Positions 37,407 through 48,984 are shown, numbered from the stretch's first letter. The stretch is 64,000 nt of DNA from Spodoptera frugiperda (GCF_023101765.2 NC_064213.1:11904001-11968000), one strand, 5' to 3'. The notes: generated by a model not told the origin, from the letters alone. Translations and numbers: made by a program.

Positions 37407-39700
37407 AACTTATATCGACCATTTTCACTTCTAATCAACATTTGAAATGTTTCACTCGCCAACTCCCCAACAAAACTAAATACAGCCAATTTGTAACCAA
37501 TTTTCAAAGAACAATACGCGAATAAATGGCGCGAACTAGAGCTTGTTTCTGATAACATTATCACATGATGCGGGCGCGAATCAACTTTCTAGAAAGTTTA
37601 TAAGTCCTCAAAATACACAGGTTTTGTCAAACAACAATCACGTAAATTCAGTGATGGCTAATTATCGTCATAAATAAATTGTAACATAATCTATTGAGCC
37701 TATGTCATAATAATCGATGTCTCCATCAATGCCATGTGAACAAAAATGTGTTAAACTCGATATGGAAGAATGTACAACGAAATTAACACTCCACTAACAA
37801 TTATATCAATCCAATTTAATGTTTAAAGATTATTAAAATTTGTTTTATTAATGGCGCGAACGGAATGGAGGGAATTATTTTTCTGTGGTCAATATGGCGG
37901 ACGCAACTGTCACATACGCGCGCGAGGCACAGACTGAAGTGTTTTCAGCCAGGGTGGTTTAACTATTTAGTGGGGTTCGAGGGTTGGTTACTTATACCTA
38001 ATTTTTAGCGGTAATTATTACGCTGTAATTTTATATTTAATGGATTATGTTTTATTTTATTCAAATGATTTTTTATTTCAAACTAGAGAAACAGTAGGTT
38101 GCTTAGAACTTGACAATTATTTTTTTAATTCAATGTCACCGGGGTATAAAGGTTGCGTAGTTGCCTACCCACCTATTTCTAAATAAAACAATAATATGAA
38201 TTTCGCTGATCTGTGACAAAAATGTGCTTAATTTCGTTTACGAAAATTACTTAACAAAGTGCAAAACAAAATCAATATTTTTTACAAAATAACTAGAATT
38301 TTAATTTAGTTTAATCATTGATGTGGATGGTAGCTACCTATCTAAAAAGTTCACGCGATACAAACATCAAGTCGTAAGTGTCTTTTTTTCAATATTGTTT
38401 GTTTTGTCGCCCCATTAGCGACCAGCATGGAATAGTGACCGGCGACGGCATGATATCACATTTTCATTTATTTCTTTTTGTTTTGATCGATATGAAATTA
38501 CTTGAGTGAGCGATGAGCGTCTTCTTCTATGTAAATACTAAATACTACCTACTAATAATACTTAATTGTGAATAATAACTAGTCGTAGTAATATTAGTAC
38601 GTATAAGTTATAACTACTAGGTAGATTAACCTATACCTAATTACCTACCTATTTTCTACAAGCATAAAGTCTGCGTAGTGTGTATTTTGTCTTCGTTAAA
38701 AATATTGGTGACAAGTGATACCTTAGTTCCAATTACATTAAAATCTTTACATATCTTCATACTTTTGCGAGACTGTCCCGACAAATGTAGGTAGTGCCAG
38801 CCTCTAGTTACATTTAGTGACGATATTAAGTGCTGGCCAACTGACAATGACTGGATCCAAAAAGTATCAGACTCTTAGTGACTAAAAATCACCCCGTTCC
38901 TAGTCCGAGTCACTTTCCGAGTGGGAACCCCGGTACCTAGTGGGTACTAGGTAGTCCGCAGCGATCCAAAAAGCTTAAGATTTATCTCCGTGGCGTCTTA
39001 TTGGAGAGGATAAAAGCCTCAAGTTCAGCAATAGATGAAAATATGATTGATGCTGCAAAATAATGCAGGTTATGTACGGTTGCCATTTTAATAATTTTTA
39101 CCGTTTTTTTGGACAAATAAGACGATCCTAAAATACAAATTAAAAGTACCCTTAATCGACGAGCATGTATGAAAAGATTGATGACTGTTGATGTAGCGAA
39201 AGAGGCGTTCTGTTGTCTCTGCCTACCATGGGAGACAGGCGTAAGGTTATGTATGTATGTATATTATATTATAACACATTTTTCAGAAAACTTTTCTTGA
39301 TAATTAAGAGGCATCAAGTCGCTCTAAACGAAGCTCCATCTAAAGTTTACATACACATATTTTTATTTATTTTTGTTTATACATATAGACATCTAAATAT
39401 AATACTTTAATATAAGAATAATTTTATTTAGTAGGTATAGAAGGTCAGCGTCCTCATGTATTTGTAAATATGTAAATGTGTATGTAATAGTTTTGTACAA
39501 CAAATGTAAATACTATAATTTTATTACAATGTATTAATTTGATACAATATTAAAAATGTAGGTGCTAGAAATTAGAGGTTCATTCATAAAAGTCGGTGCC
39601 TTATGGGACCTCATATAAAAAAATATAACTCAATGGTAAAAAAATGTAAATAGTTTAATATTAGGTATCTATAAAGGGTTCAATAAATATTACAATGTAA
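37407..39700. other. KIF12 upstream region and repeat-poor intergenic sequence
   Basis: About 37407-37930 is the probable KIF12 promoter, with E2F-like sites listed separately. The remainder is AT-rich with a reversed SINE piece at about 38866-38962 (CGTTCCTAGTCC...GTAGTCCGCAGC). No exon is recognised. Confidence 0.5.
37528..37860. promoter_or_regulatory. Three GGCGCGAA (E2F-like) sites upstream of KIF12
   Basis: The octamer GGCGCGAA occurs at 37528-37535, 37573-37580 and 37853-37860, that is 122, 167 and 447 bases upstream of the KIF12 ATG. Two lie in the wider context AATGGCGCGAAC. GGCGCGAA fits the core of E2F binding sites. E2F control of a kinesin gene would suggest cell-cycle expression; this is inference from motif matches. 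Confidence 0.4.
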
Positions 39701-40045
39701 GTTTAGGTTAGGTTTAGGTTAGGTTTAGGTTAGGTTTAGGTTAGGTTTAGGTTAGGTTTAGGTTAGGTTTAGGTTAGGTTTAGGTTAGGTTTAGGTTAGG
39801 TTTGGGTTAGGTTTGGGTTAGGTTTGGGTTAGGTTTGGGTTAGGTTTAGGTTAGGTTTAGGTTAGGTTTAGGTTAGGTTTAGGTTAGGTTTAGGTTAGGT
39901 TTAGGTTAGGTTTAGGTTAGGTTTAGGTTAGGTTTAGGTTAGGTTTAGGTTAGGTTTAGGTTAGGTTTAGGTTAGGTTTAGGTTAGGTTTAGGTTAGGTT
40001 AGGTTAGGTTAGGTTAGGTTAGGTTAGGTTAGGTTAGGTTAGGTT
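39701..40045 (+). repeat. Interstitial telomere-like array, left block
   Basis: From 39701 to about 39995 the sequence is a tandem 11-bp unit made of TTAGG plus TTTAGG. Four successive units (about 39800-39845) carry TTTGGG instead of TTTAGG. From about 39995 to 40045 it becomes pure TTAGG, the insect telomere repeat. The array then stops abruptly at the retrotransposon. Confidence 0.95.
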
Positions 40046-41025
40046 GCACACCTCCGTGGGAGCTGGAGGCGTGGGTGCTCGCCAGAGTCTATGATTGGAC
40101 GGCAGAGCGGAGGGCGCGCGGAGAGCACCCGGCTCATGAGGTGAGGGAGGCCGTGCGGCAGGAGGCCAAGGAGGCCATAGTCGTCCATTGGGCGGACGAC
40201 CTTGCCGCTGCTGCCTTTGGCAGACGAACGCTGGACGCCATCGGGCCAGTCCTCCAGGCTTGGCTCGAGCGGCCGTTTGGTTTCCTCTCCTTCCGCCTGG
40301 TGCAGGTGATGACAGGCCATGGCTGCTTTGGCTCATACCTGCACCGCATCGGGCGGGAGGAGAGCCCGTCGTGCCACCACTGTGGCGCAACAGCGGACAC
40401 GGTGCGGCATACTCTGGAGGAGTGCCCATCGTGGTCCGAGCCGCGGCAGAATTTGGTTGCGGCGGTCGGAGCAGACCTCTCGCTCCCTTCCATTGTTCGC
40501 GCTATGCTGGGGAGTGAGGAGGCATGGGCGGCGGTCGCCTCTTTCTGCGAGTGCGTAATATCGCAGAAGGAGGTGGCGGAGCGTGAGCGAGAGGAAGACG
40601 CTCTTGCTCCAGCGCTCCGACGAAGAAGAGTCGGCAGGAGAAGACGATAATACGACCGTCTTCTCCCTCCCGGGGGTGAGTAGCGGGTGCTAGGCGCGGG
40701 GGCGCCTACACCTGCATTGCACTACTCACCTCTCGCGGGACGGGAGCGGTTGGCACACGACCGTTCCCGATGCCCCTTTCCCATGCTGGGGAGGGGCTTG
40801 TAATGGCCTGCCACCACAGGTGGGCTCCGCCGAGGGGTTCTGGTAGTAAAGGTTCAGCCGGTCTCCCAGACCCCCTAACTGGCGATGCGGGTGTGCTCCT
40901 GGGTTTTTTAGTGGGTATGCCGGCTTCGACCGGAGAGTCCCACATATCCCTTCCGTCCCCCGACGGGAGGACGATACATAAAGTATTTTTCCCAGGGTCA
41001 AAAAAAAAAAAAAAAAAAAAAAAAA
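40046..41025 (+). mobile_element. 5'-truncated TRAS-like telomeric non-LTR retrotransposon, copy 1
   Basis: Inserted directly in TTAGG repeats. An open frame enters from the 5' junction (…PWELEAWVLARVYDWTAERR) and runs to the stop at 40648-40650. It encodes the extreme C-terminus of an R1-clade ORF2, with the zinc-knuckle CHHCGATADTVRHTLEECPS (C-x2-C-x7-H-x4-C) and a basic RRRRVGRRRR end. A 350-bp GC-rich 3' UTR and 26 A residues (41000-41025) follow, then GGTTAGG. Poly(A) joined to GGTTAGG is the orientation known for Bombyx TRAS elements and opposite to SART. The endonuclease and reverse transcriptase parts are missing. Confidence 0.85.
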
Positions 41026-41050
41026 GGTTAGGTTAGGTTAGGTTAGGTTT
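41026..41050 (+). repeat. Short TTAGG block between two retrotransposon copies
   Basis: About four TTAGG repeats, ending GGTTAGGTTT, separate the poly(A) of copy 1 from the 5' end of copy 2. Confidence 0.9.
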
Positions 41051-41451
41051 ACGCTCTTGCTCCAGCGCTCCGACGAAGAAGAGTCGGCAGGAGAAGACGA
41101 TAATACAACCGTCTTCTCCCTCCCGGGGGTGAGTAGCGGGTGCTAGGCGCGGGGGCGCCTACACCTGCATTGCACTACTCACCTCTCGCGGGACGGGAGC
41201 GGTTGGCACACGACCGTTCCCGATGCCCCTTTCCCATGCTGGGGAGGGGCTTGTAATGGCCTGCCACCACAGGTGGGCTCCGCCGAGGGGTTCTGGTAGT
41301 AAAGGTTCAGCCGGTCTCCCAGACCCCCTAACTGGCGATGCGGGTGTGCTCCTGGGTTTTTTAGTGGGTATGCCGGCTTCGACCGGAGAGTCCCACATAT
41401 CCCTTCCGTCCCCCGACGGGAGGACGATACATAAAGTATTTTTCCCAGGGT

Positions 41452-41488
<37 letters not shown>
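41051..41488 (+). mobile_element. 5'-truncated TRAS-like retrotransposon, copy 2
   Basis: Its 402 bases before the poly(A) align without gaps to 40598-40999 of copy 1, with one difference seen (G/A in TACGACC versus TACAACC). It holds only the last codons of the ORF and the 3' UTR. The A tail is 36 bases (41453-41488) against 26 in copy 1, then GGTTAGG follows. The different 5' truncation point and tail length suggest a separate insertion of a nearly identical source element, though a local duplication is possible. Confidence 0.85.
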
Positions 41489-41490
<2 letters not shown>

Positions 41491-42052
41491 TTAGGTTAGG
41501 TTAGGTTAGGTTAGGTTAGGTTTAGGTTAGGTTTAGGTTAGGTTTAGGTTAGGTTTAGGTTAGGTTTAGGTTAGGTTTAGGTTAGGTTTAGGTTAGGTTT
41601 AGGTTAGGTTTAGGTGAGGTTTAGGTTAGGTTTAGGTTAGGTTTAGGTTAGGTTTAGGTTAGGTTTAGGTTAGGTTTAGGTTAGGTTTAGGTTAGGTTTA
41701 GGTTAGGTTTAGGTTAGGTTTAGGTTAGGTTTAGGTTAGGTTTAGGTTAGGTTTAGGTTAGGTTTAGGTTAGGTTTAGGTTAGGTTTAGGTTAGGTTTAG
41801 GTTAGGTTTAGGTTAGGTTTAGGTTAGGTTTAGGTTAGGTTTAGGTTAGGTTTAGGTTAGGTTTAGGTTAGGTTTAGGTTAGGTTTAGGTTAGGTTTAGG
41901 TTAGGTTTAGGTTAGGTTTAGGTTAGGTTTAGGTTAGGTTTAGGTTAGGTTTAGGTTAGGTTTAGGTTAGGTTTAGGTTAGGTTTAGGTTAGGTTTAGGT
42001 TAGGTTTAGGTTAGGTTTAGGTTAGGTTTAGGTTAGGTTTAGGTTAGGTTTA
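41489..42052 (+). repeat. Interstitial telomere-like array, right block
   Basis: About six TTAGG repeats, then nearly fifty copies of the TTAGG+TTTAGG 11-bp unit until 42052. They are almost identical; a single variant (GGTGAGG) lies near 41616. The high uniformity points to recent expansion. Confidence 0.95.
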
Positions 42053-42305
42053 GACTGAGAGCGGGAGAGAGAGATCTCGACTCCCTTTCCCGCCCGCAGT
42101 AGGCACACAAATGGGTCCAGTTCCACGTTCCATGGCGAGGTGATGGCGTACGCGGGTGGCGGCGCGCGCCTCCGAGACGGTAGTCCAAACTTATCTACCC
42201 CGTGCAAGAGATGAGGTCAGTACGGACTTGCCGGTATGTGATGTGGGGCTGTGGAAGAATCTGGATTCTCGCGCCCCCACAATCACGTGCTGAGAAGACA
42301 CCGGG
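42053..42305. other. GC-rich unique block next to the telomere-like array
   Basis: About 250 bases with far higher GC than the surroundings, starting right where the array ends (GACTGAGAGCGGGAGAG...). No long open frame. It has a short self-complementary stretch (GCGGGAG...CTCCCTTTCCCGC). It could be the untranslated part of another telomeric retrotransposon or the original flank of the array; the sequence alone does not decide. Confidence 0.4.
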
Positions 42306-44421
42306 ATTTATCTCACACTTTAGAATAATTTCGAAATCAATTTAAAGCCAGTAGGTATTATGCACCTTTATCTTTTTTTTCAACCATAAATAAGCCTTGG
42401 TGTTTAGAGCAATGCAGATAGTAAGTAGTTACTTATCGGGTTCATCAGGTATATGTGAGACCTTTAGCGACCCCATATCAGCCCATAGGAATCTCCAAAT
42501 TGTCGGCATTTTACTAAGCAATGACCGTCCCAAGGACTTTCCATTGTTAAGTCTATCAGACGACTCTGAATGGTTTTATATACTTTCCTATACATATGTA
42601 CATATATTGATGTAGGTACGTAGTACATTGATAGACCTATAGACACTTTAGTCTATTAATCATGAACGTCACAGCGTTGAATCACGGCGAAAATTATAAT
42701 AAATTGTTTTCTTATGATTTATTGGTATTTTGGCAAAAGAAGGAAATAAATAGTAAAAAGGTATCTTAAAAGTACATACAGAATTAAACTTTAATGAGAG
42801 GGTGTTACAACTCGACCACGCATATGCAACGAATCTGTCGAATGTCCTAACTCAACAAGTCAACAGGTTCCGCACACCTCATCATAAACATCAACAGTCT
42901 ATAAGTCCTCTTCTAATGCGCCACCACGCAGTTTAAGCATTAACCACTAAACTTACTCAAGGCGGCTTGCGCACACTACGTGTCTCACGTATCTGCGGTA
43001 TCAATCAGTCTTTCTTACAAATATAAAAAAATCGAATCGATCATAAAAATAATTTAGATAAACAATTCAAACTGCATTCTGTTTACTTCGAATTCAAATG
43101 CAAATACATTGTCAAACAAAAACTCCCTAAAATCGATCGTCCAAATGTGGAGAAGGTGTTATTATTGTTTACGTTTATTTTCCATTAATTATTCACCGGC
43201 TACAACCGTGTAGGAAGGGTGGCAGGTTGTTGACACCACTGCCCTTTGTCCATCACTGATTTTTGTAAAATGTTGACCTCCGCGTTAGTTGTCATGTTAA
43301 CATGGCTCTTGGTAACTCTGGCTGGTATGTACTTTATGGTAAGTATACTTTTAATCGTGTTATTTTAGGGAGCGGGAAATTTTAAATATCGAGAAAAGAA
43401 CGTTAACTTTTTTATTATTTCTGGCTGTCAGTTTGGAACGTTTCGAAAAATAATGTTGGTATTACAGGTAGTGGTTAGTCGGTAATCATTTCTGCTAAAT
43501 AAGCGTGTATGTATTTTGTTGATATAAAATATTTCTCTACTTTTTTACGGGATAGGGGGCAAGTTCAGATGGAAAACCTGATAGTAAGCAGCTAGTCAAG
43601 TGAACCTACCTACCGCTCATTTTGCATAGATATACATGTTATGTCACGTTCATAAATTTTACAACCGCCATAGAATTCGACAAACGAACTTCAAAATCAA
43701 TCTACTCAAGCACCTAAGTCTCACCTCTCCACTATTCCGTCGTGGCCATTCAACGTCACTATTCCGATTAAATAATATCGATTAACCGTCAATCAATTCG
43801 GTTGATAATAGCCTTCGGTTTGATTCGTCAAAACAAATTGCTGGCATCTGGGTCACACACGAGTAGTGTGGAAGGGCCCTTTGAAGTCAAAGCATGGCCC
43901 AAAAAGCCGAGGTTTTTAGTTCACCTCGTTTAAATAGGTCGGAAAGTGTCTGCCACCAAAGAGGTTAGTTGAATTTAAAAAAGTTAATGGAATGTCGTAG
44001 AACCTTCTTCATTGAATGAGAATTGAGAAATCAGTTCAACTAGTAGTCTAGCTTTCGAAATTATACTTGTCTAGTAAAAGTAACAAGCGCGTTTTACAAG
44101 ATCGCAGGTTCGATTCCCGCGTAAATACGGTACTGCGGGTGTTACAATAGAGTTGATGAATAACTAATAAGATATTCTTTACGTTTTTACTTATTTAAGG
44201 TCTCGGTTCCACCTTGACCCCTATGGAAAATGTGGAATTAGTTTGAAAAAATCCAAAATTACTGATATCAAATCTAGTAAAGTTGCACAATCATAGGAAA
44301 TAAGTAGGTATCTACATAAATTTACATACTGCAAAAAATGTGACCATTGACATAAAAAAAATATGAATCACACACAAAACACATAGTTTCCAATGTCATC
44401 GGCCAGAGAGCGCTGGCCGTC
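42306..44421. other. Intergenic AT-rich sequence
   Basis: No conserved exon apart from the orphan candidate at 43270. A B-box-like GGTTCGATTCCCGCG is present at about 44107 on plus, without an A box or tRNA fold. Otherwise nothing distinctive. Confidence 0.5.
43270..43338 (+). CDS. Orphan candidate first exon encoding a hydrophobic N-terminus
   Basis: An ATG at 43270 opens 23 codons (MLTSALVVMLTWLLVTLAGM, then YFM), followed by GTAAGT, a strong donor, in phase 0. The peptide looks like a signal peptide or membrane anchor. The next acceptor is not obvious. Because the secreted gene's exon 2 (54818) also begins in phase 0, this could be an alternative first exon of it, but the joined hydrophobic stretch would be unusually long. 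It may also belong to another gene or be chance. Confidence 0.3.
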
Positions 44422-44460
44422 ACGCGCATGCGTACAACAGCCGCTTTGGGCGGGAACCAC
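44422..44460. promoter_or_regulatory. NRF1-like and E2F-like motif cluster
   Basis: ACGCGCATGCGT at 44422-44433 resembles an NRF1 palindrome. TTTGGGCGGGAACC about twenty bases later resembles an E2F or Sp1 site. They sit in a GC-rich islet in AT-rich DNA. A similar GACGCATGCGCTG lies at about 49006, in the probable promoter of the secreted-protein gene. No transcript start can be assigned to this islet. Confidence 0.25.
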
Positions 44461-44959
44461 ATCTGTCATCCGATCAAAAACCGCGAATTAAATTGCAAGG
44501 CCTCATTTTGTTTATTACGCCATAATCATAATAAATTGTACATGTACGGTATGTAATTCTTCTTCAAATTACGGCAAAAATGTTAATAAATTGGCAACAA
44601 AAGTATGTCATTTCAAGTAGCAGGACATATATTGTTATTTCATTGAGCACTTGGAGTCTTGGTTAGCTGTAAATAATTTAACGATGTGTGATAGGTACTT
44701 TCTGCAGAAGATTACTTTTTTCATAGGAGGTACATGATCTAGTTGTGTATTTCTCCGTATCTTAACCCGTTAACCGTCGCGTAGGTCACCGGTGATCGGC
44801 GTTGTTCGAAAGGATTTGCCTTCAACAGTTTACTGTCGGTAGTCAAACACCTACTTAAAGGCGTTTACGCAAGTATTTACAGTAACGTAACGTACCTATT
44901 TACTGAAAATACCAATGCGTAGTCCCTAATGTACAAGCATAGCTTAAGGCATTAAAATA

Positions 44960-45109
44960 TCCTACTAATATTATAAATGCAAAAGGTTTTGTGTGTTTGT
45001 TACTCCTTTACGTCAAAACGGCTGAAGGGATCGGTGTAAAATTTGGAACAGAGGTAGATTATGGACTGGAATCACACCTAGGAATAGGAGGACACTTGGC
45101 AGAAGCTAG
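44960..45109 (+). mobile_element. Non-autonomous Helitron, internally shortened copy
   Basis: Starts TCCTACTAATATTATAAATG after A, the typical 5' end of the common lepidopteran Helitron family, and ends GCAGAAGCTAG before T. The interior keeps ACGTCAAAACGGCTGAAGG and AAATTTGGAACAGAGG. Confidence 0.65.
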
Positions 45110-47221
45110 TTTAAATAAATTTTGTATAGGTATCCGATTGGTGTTTGGTATTGGATTGATTTGGTATGGAGTAAGGGAAGTGCATCCAGCAACTAATATA
45201 CGTTATTTTCATCAATATATTTATTTATATTAAAATATAGGTGTATATGTGAAATAATTTGATGTGATTTGATAGCATGCGTAGTGTAGTAGCACGGTTC
45301 GTTGGCTGGCGGTGCACAATGACGTGTCAGTCGCGGTTCGGTGCCCGACGCTTTTTGATTTACTTGTTTTAATTAGTTTGTTTCCATTGGTATACGTTAA
45401 GGTTAAAACTTTAAATATGTAAATGGAAAATAATCGTGTTAATAACTATGCAAGTATTTATATTATAGCTCTCATAAGACAAAATCAATTATGATAAAAT
45501 TTAATATTAACGGTTTACACACATCACTGATGGACGTGGTAACTCGACTGGTTTAAAGATTCGCTAGTATTTTTAGGAGAACTACCAAGAAAAGGGCAGT
45601 AGCTGCCTTAAAACATTCAGAGATCTAACTGCATTTTCCAAGCCCAATGTAGAAATTGTGATCAATGGGCAAACCTTAAGTCGGAAGCCATAATTTAAGA
45701 CTAGACATTTTCTCGACTTCTTCTATTCTATTCTTAACACTTTCTGGACAGACTACTACATTTCCAGAAAGACTCGTGTATCTTAATTACTCAAAAAAGG
45801 CAGTTAGGACAGTGGACACCAATGATTGATGACTCTACAACAAAGTGCAATGGAAACAATCCCCAATAGTTTTAAACAATAGCACTTCCCCTTCCTGCTT
45901 CAGAAGTTGCGCAGATTACAGTGAGTCGACTGCTATTATTTAATTTTGGACACATCCTACTTCAAGATAATCATGTAGACCATATCTTCTCTACCGTAAA
46001 CCTAAGTAGCTGTAGAGTATTTGTCATGAAAAGTGAATGACACCTGACCACGTTGTGCATAGTTAAGCATAAAATGTCACAGGATTGGATTTGTAAATTA
46101 TATTACAGGTGGGTCGTCGTCTTCGAGATATTTTCTAGAGCATCTAAGTTAAACGAGTTATTGTTAGATTTTTACTGTTCAGGTTACAGCTAAATTAACT
46201 AAATAATCATTTAAAATTAAAGTCAATGTCATTTTTCCGTATTATTTCAGAAAGGGCATTTCCTCACGTAAGCCTCCTTCGAGTCTTTCATACATATTCT
46301 TTGGATACAAAGAATCGTACCTTATTTGTACGAGTGATGCCCTTTTAATTCTTCTAGTATCTACCTAAAGCAGACAGGTGTCCATGATCGTCACTGATTA
46401 CTTATCTTTGTGAGCCATCTGCTGTTTAGTCAGTCATAAAAATATCACATTAAGAGGTCCTGGGAAAATACTGCATCGAATAACAACAAAAACAAACGTC
46501 TATTAAAAATAAAATAGCTAGTTACGTATCTATAGGTCATTATCCAGTGTTAATGAAAGGAAGTGTTAAAATATTTCACCTGTATTTGATGATGTGAGCT
46601 GTAAAACACACGCTAGCTCATATCATATCAGGCGCCATGTATTCAGGCTGTGTGTGATATTGTTCTGAACCATGTAACGATGCTATCGTACATCTGGCCT
46701 TTGGACGCAGTCTCATGGAGACCTTCGCTACACAGTCGAATATTAGGGGACTAAAATAAAACAATTAGGTGCTGATATGACTGCGTTGTTGGAGCGTATA
46801 CGATCTGATTTGAATATCGGATTGCACAGCCACTGCGCAAATTGGACTAAAATGTAATTAAATGAAAAGATACTCGTAATTTAGCGATATTTAAAAATAT
46901 TCGTAAGCACCATAGATTCTAGACTTTGATTTACATAATCAAATATTCTAGATTGAATTAATACTCTACTGAGTACTGACAGCGTAGCAAATATCATTAA
47001 TTGGGTCTAAAAACACAATGGAAACAATAAACCGGCAATATCCTCAGAACTAATTCTTGTTGCGAAAATTAATTTACAATACCATTTTGTAAATACTTAT
47101 ACCTATGAACTACAATATTATATATTACATTAAAATCAAAGACATATTATAACTCTATTCGTTTATTACTTTCAAAAGATCTGCATGATTATTTGAATAT
47201 GTATTTAACAAAATACAATCA
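45110..47221. other. Intergenic AT-rich sequence
   Basis: About 2.1 kb with no exon, long repeat or RNA gene that I could support on either strand. Confidence 0.5.
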
Positions 47222-48714
47222 TAACTTTAATCAATGACCTCCCAAAAATCATGAATGAGCCATGTGTGCTGTTCGCAGATGATATTTCTATTTTAACCTC
47301 ATGTAATGATAATACCAACTTAAATGAAAAATTAAACTTAATATTTAATAAAACAATACAATGGATGGATAAACACAATCTAGAAATAAATTATAAAAAA
47401 ACTAAACTTATGACATTCCACCCATACCAAAAACCTCCACTACCAGTAAACTATTCAATAAACGGGACGAACATTGATGTAGAAAAATCTTTTACGTTAT
47501 TGGGACTTACTATTGACTCACACATCGCCTGGAAAACCCATATCCAAAACATAAAATCTAAAATCTCTAAATTTTGTTATGCTTTTAGAGAAGTAGCGAG
47601 AACTACTGACCTCCATACATCACTCATCACCTATTACGCGTACGCACACTCTTGGTTTAGCTACGGGATCATAATGTGGGGTAACAGTACAGATGCTCCT
47701 GCACTTTTCATAATGCAAAAAAAACTAATTCGCATACTAATAGGCTCCGCCTCATAACAAGTTAGTGCTGAAAATCAGCACCGTGCCTCACCATTGCCGT
47801 TGTGTTCGGGCTTCGGCATTCTAACTGAACACTGCTTTTTTTCCGCAAATATTGAACAGACTGATAGCTGTAGGCCATTATTTAAAAAACATAAAATATT
47901 GACTCTCCCTTGCCTATATATCTTGGAAGTATGTAAATTTGTCAGAAAATACCATGGCTTCTTCATTAAGCGTGGAGACAAATATAAAGACCGCACCGTT
48001 AGACATAAAAATATGTTAATGCTACCCACTTCTCGCATTACACTACACTCAAACAGCACATAACTATGTAATGGCAATAAAAATTTACAATAAGATACCC
48101 GACTCATTAAAGGACGAGATTAGTGATTTAAAAATTCATTAGTAAAATAAAATATATACTCATAGACAAAGCCTACTACTCCCTAAACGAATATATCAAT
48201 GATAAATTATTCTTAGTATAACAGTGTCATTTAATTTAATTATAAGTATATTGCATTATTATTTGTTATTTAATTTAATTATAAGTTATTTAATTATAAG
48301 TATATTGCATTTTATGTTTTGTTCTGTACGTGTAGCTATTGTATCGATTTAATTTTGTTTTTGTCCTTCAATTTGTGCAATATTAAGTAAGTAAAAACTG
48401 CTAAAATAGTATTATTAAATTATTACTTTATTAATGATTAATGCCTAAGATTTGAATTTGATAGTCTTAATTGATGTTACCAATGTTATAAATTTTTATA
48501 TATCTTTTTTATGGAAATTTACCTATAAATGTTGTAATTACAATTTTAATACTATTTAAACAATGTTACCAATTAATAATAATATGTGAGTAGATTAAGT
48601 ACTTTTGCGGTGCCCAATAGGGCCCATAGTTGAAACATATTACTGTAAAACTGAAGACCAAATTGTACACTATGGATGCATTAAAGTGATTTGATTTGAT
48701 TTGATTTGATTTGA
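47222..48714 (+). pseudogene. 5'-truncated, broken LINE (non-LTR retrotransposon)
   Basis: The frame opens as LINDLPKIMNEPCVLFADDIS, with FADD being the reverse-transcriptase catalytic motif C. It runs on to the thumb region (KTKLMTFHP, LLGLTIDSHIAWKTHI, FCYAFREVAR) and stops at 47757. After a break of about 95 bases the protein resumes in another frame with CRPLFKKHKILTLPCLYILE, and again with YVMAIKIYNKIPDSLKDEI. The 3' end is five TTTGA repeats (48687-48714) rather than poly(A). Jockey/CR1-like by motif style; the exact clade is not certain. Stops and frame changes make it inactive. Confidence 0.8.
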
Positions 48715-48984
48715 AAAAAACAAATTGGGGTCAAAAGTTTAATTACCCATAAAATATGTACTTACTCAAATAAAATTTATTTAAAAGTCCAAAAAAACCG
48801 ACGTTTAAATAATAATAAAGAGACTTCACTCCGATCTTTGACCCTATATTATTATGGGAAAGCAAAGTCAAAAACCTCTCTATCATGAGTTCAGGGTACA
48901 TAGATGAGTACAGAGAGAACAGTAGCCTTCACAATACGACCCAGTAGACCCTAGGCGGATGGGCAAACAAAAAACCACCGATCG

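Noticed and set aside
37254..37424. Upstream ATG at 37424 as the KIF12 start
   Set aside because: Its frame reaches a stop within the same exon; the ATG at 37406 stays open and joins exon 2 in the correct phase.
40034..40558. Several long frames on both strands in the TRAS-like copy
   Set aside because: GC-rich sequence leaves many frames open; only the plus frame with the C-x2-C-x7-H-x4-C knuckle entering from the 5' junction fits the R1 clade.
39701..42052. CRISPR-like or other spaced repeat array
   Set aside because: The repeats are contiguous with no unique spacers, and the DNA is clearly from an insect.
44096..44125. tRNA gene suggested by GGTTCGATTCCCGCG
   Set aside because: There is a B box but no A box, acceptor stem or anticodon arm at the right spacing.
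44991..45233. 80-codon plus-strand frame
   Set aside because: It lies in and runs out of a Helitron copy and has no conserved features.
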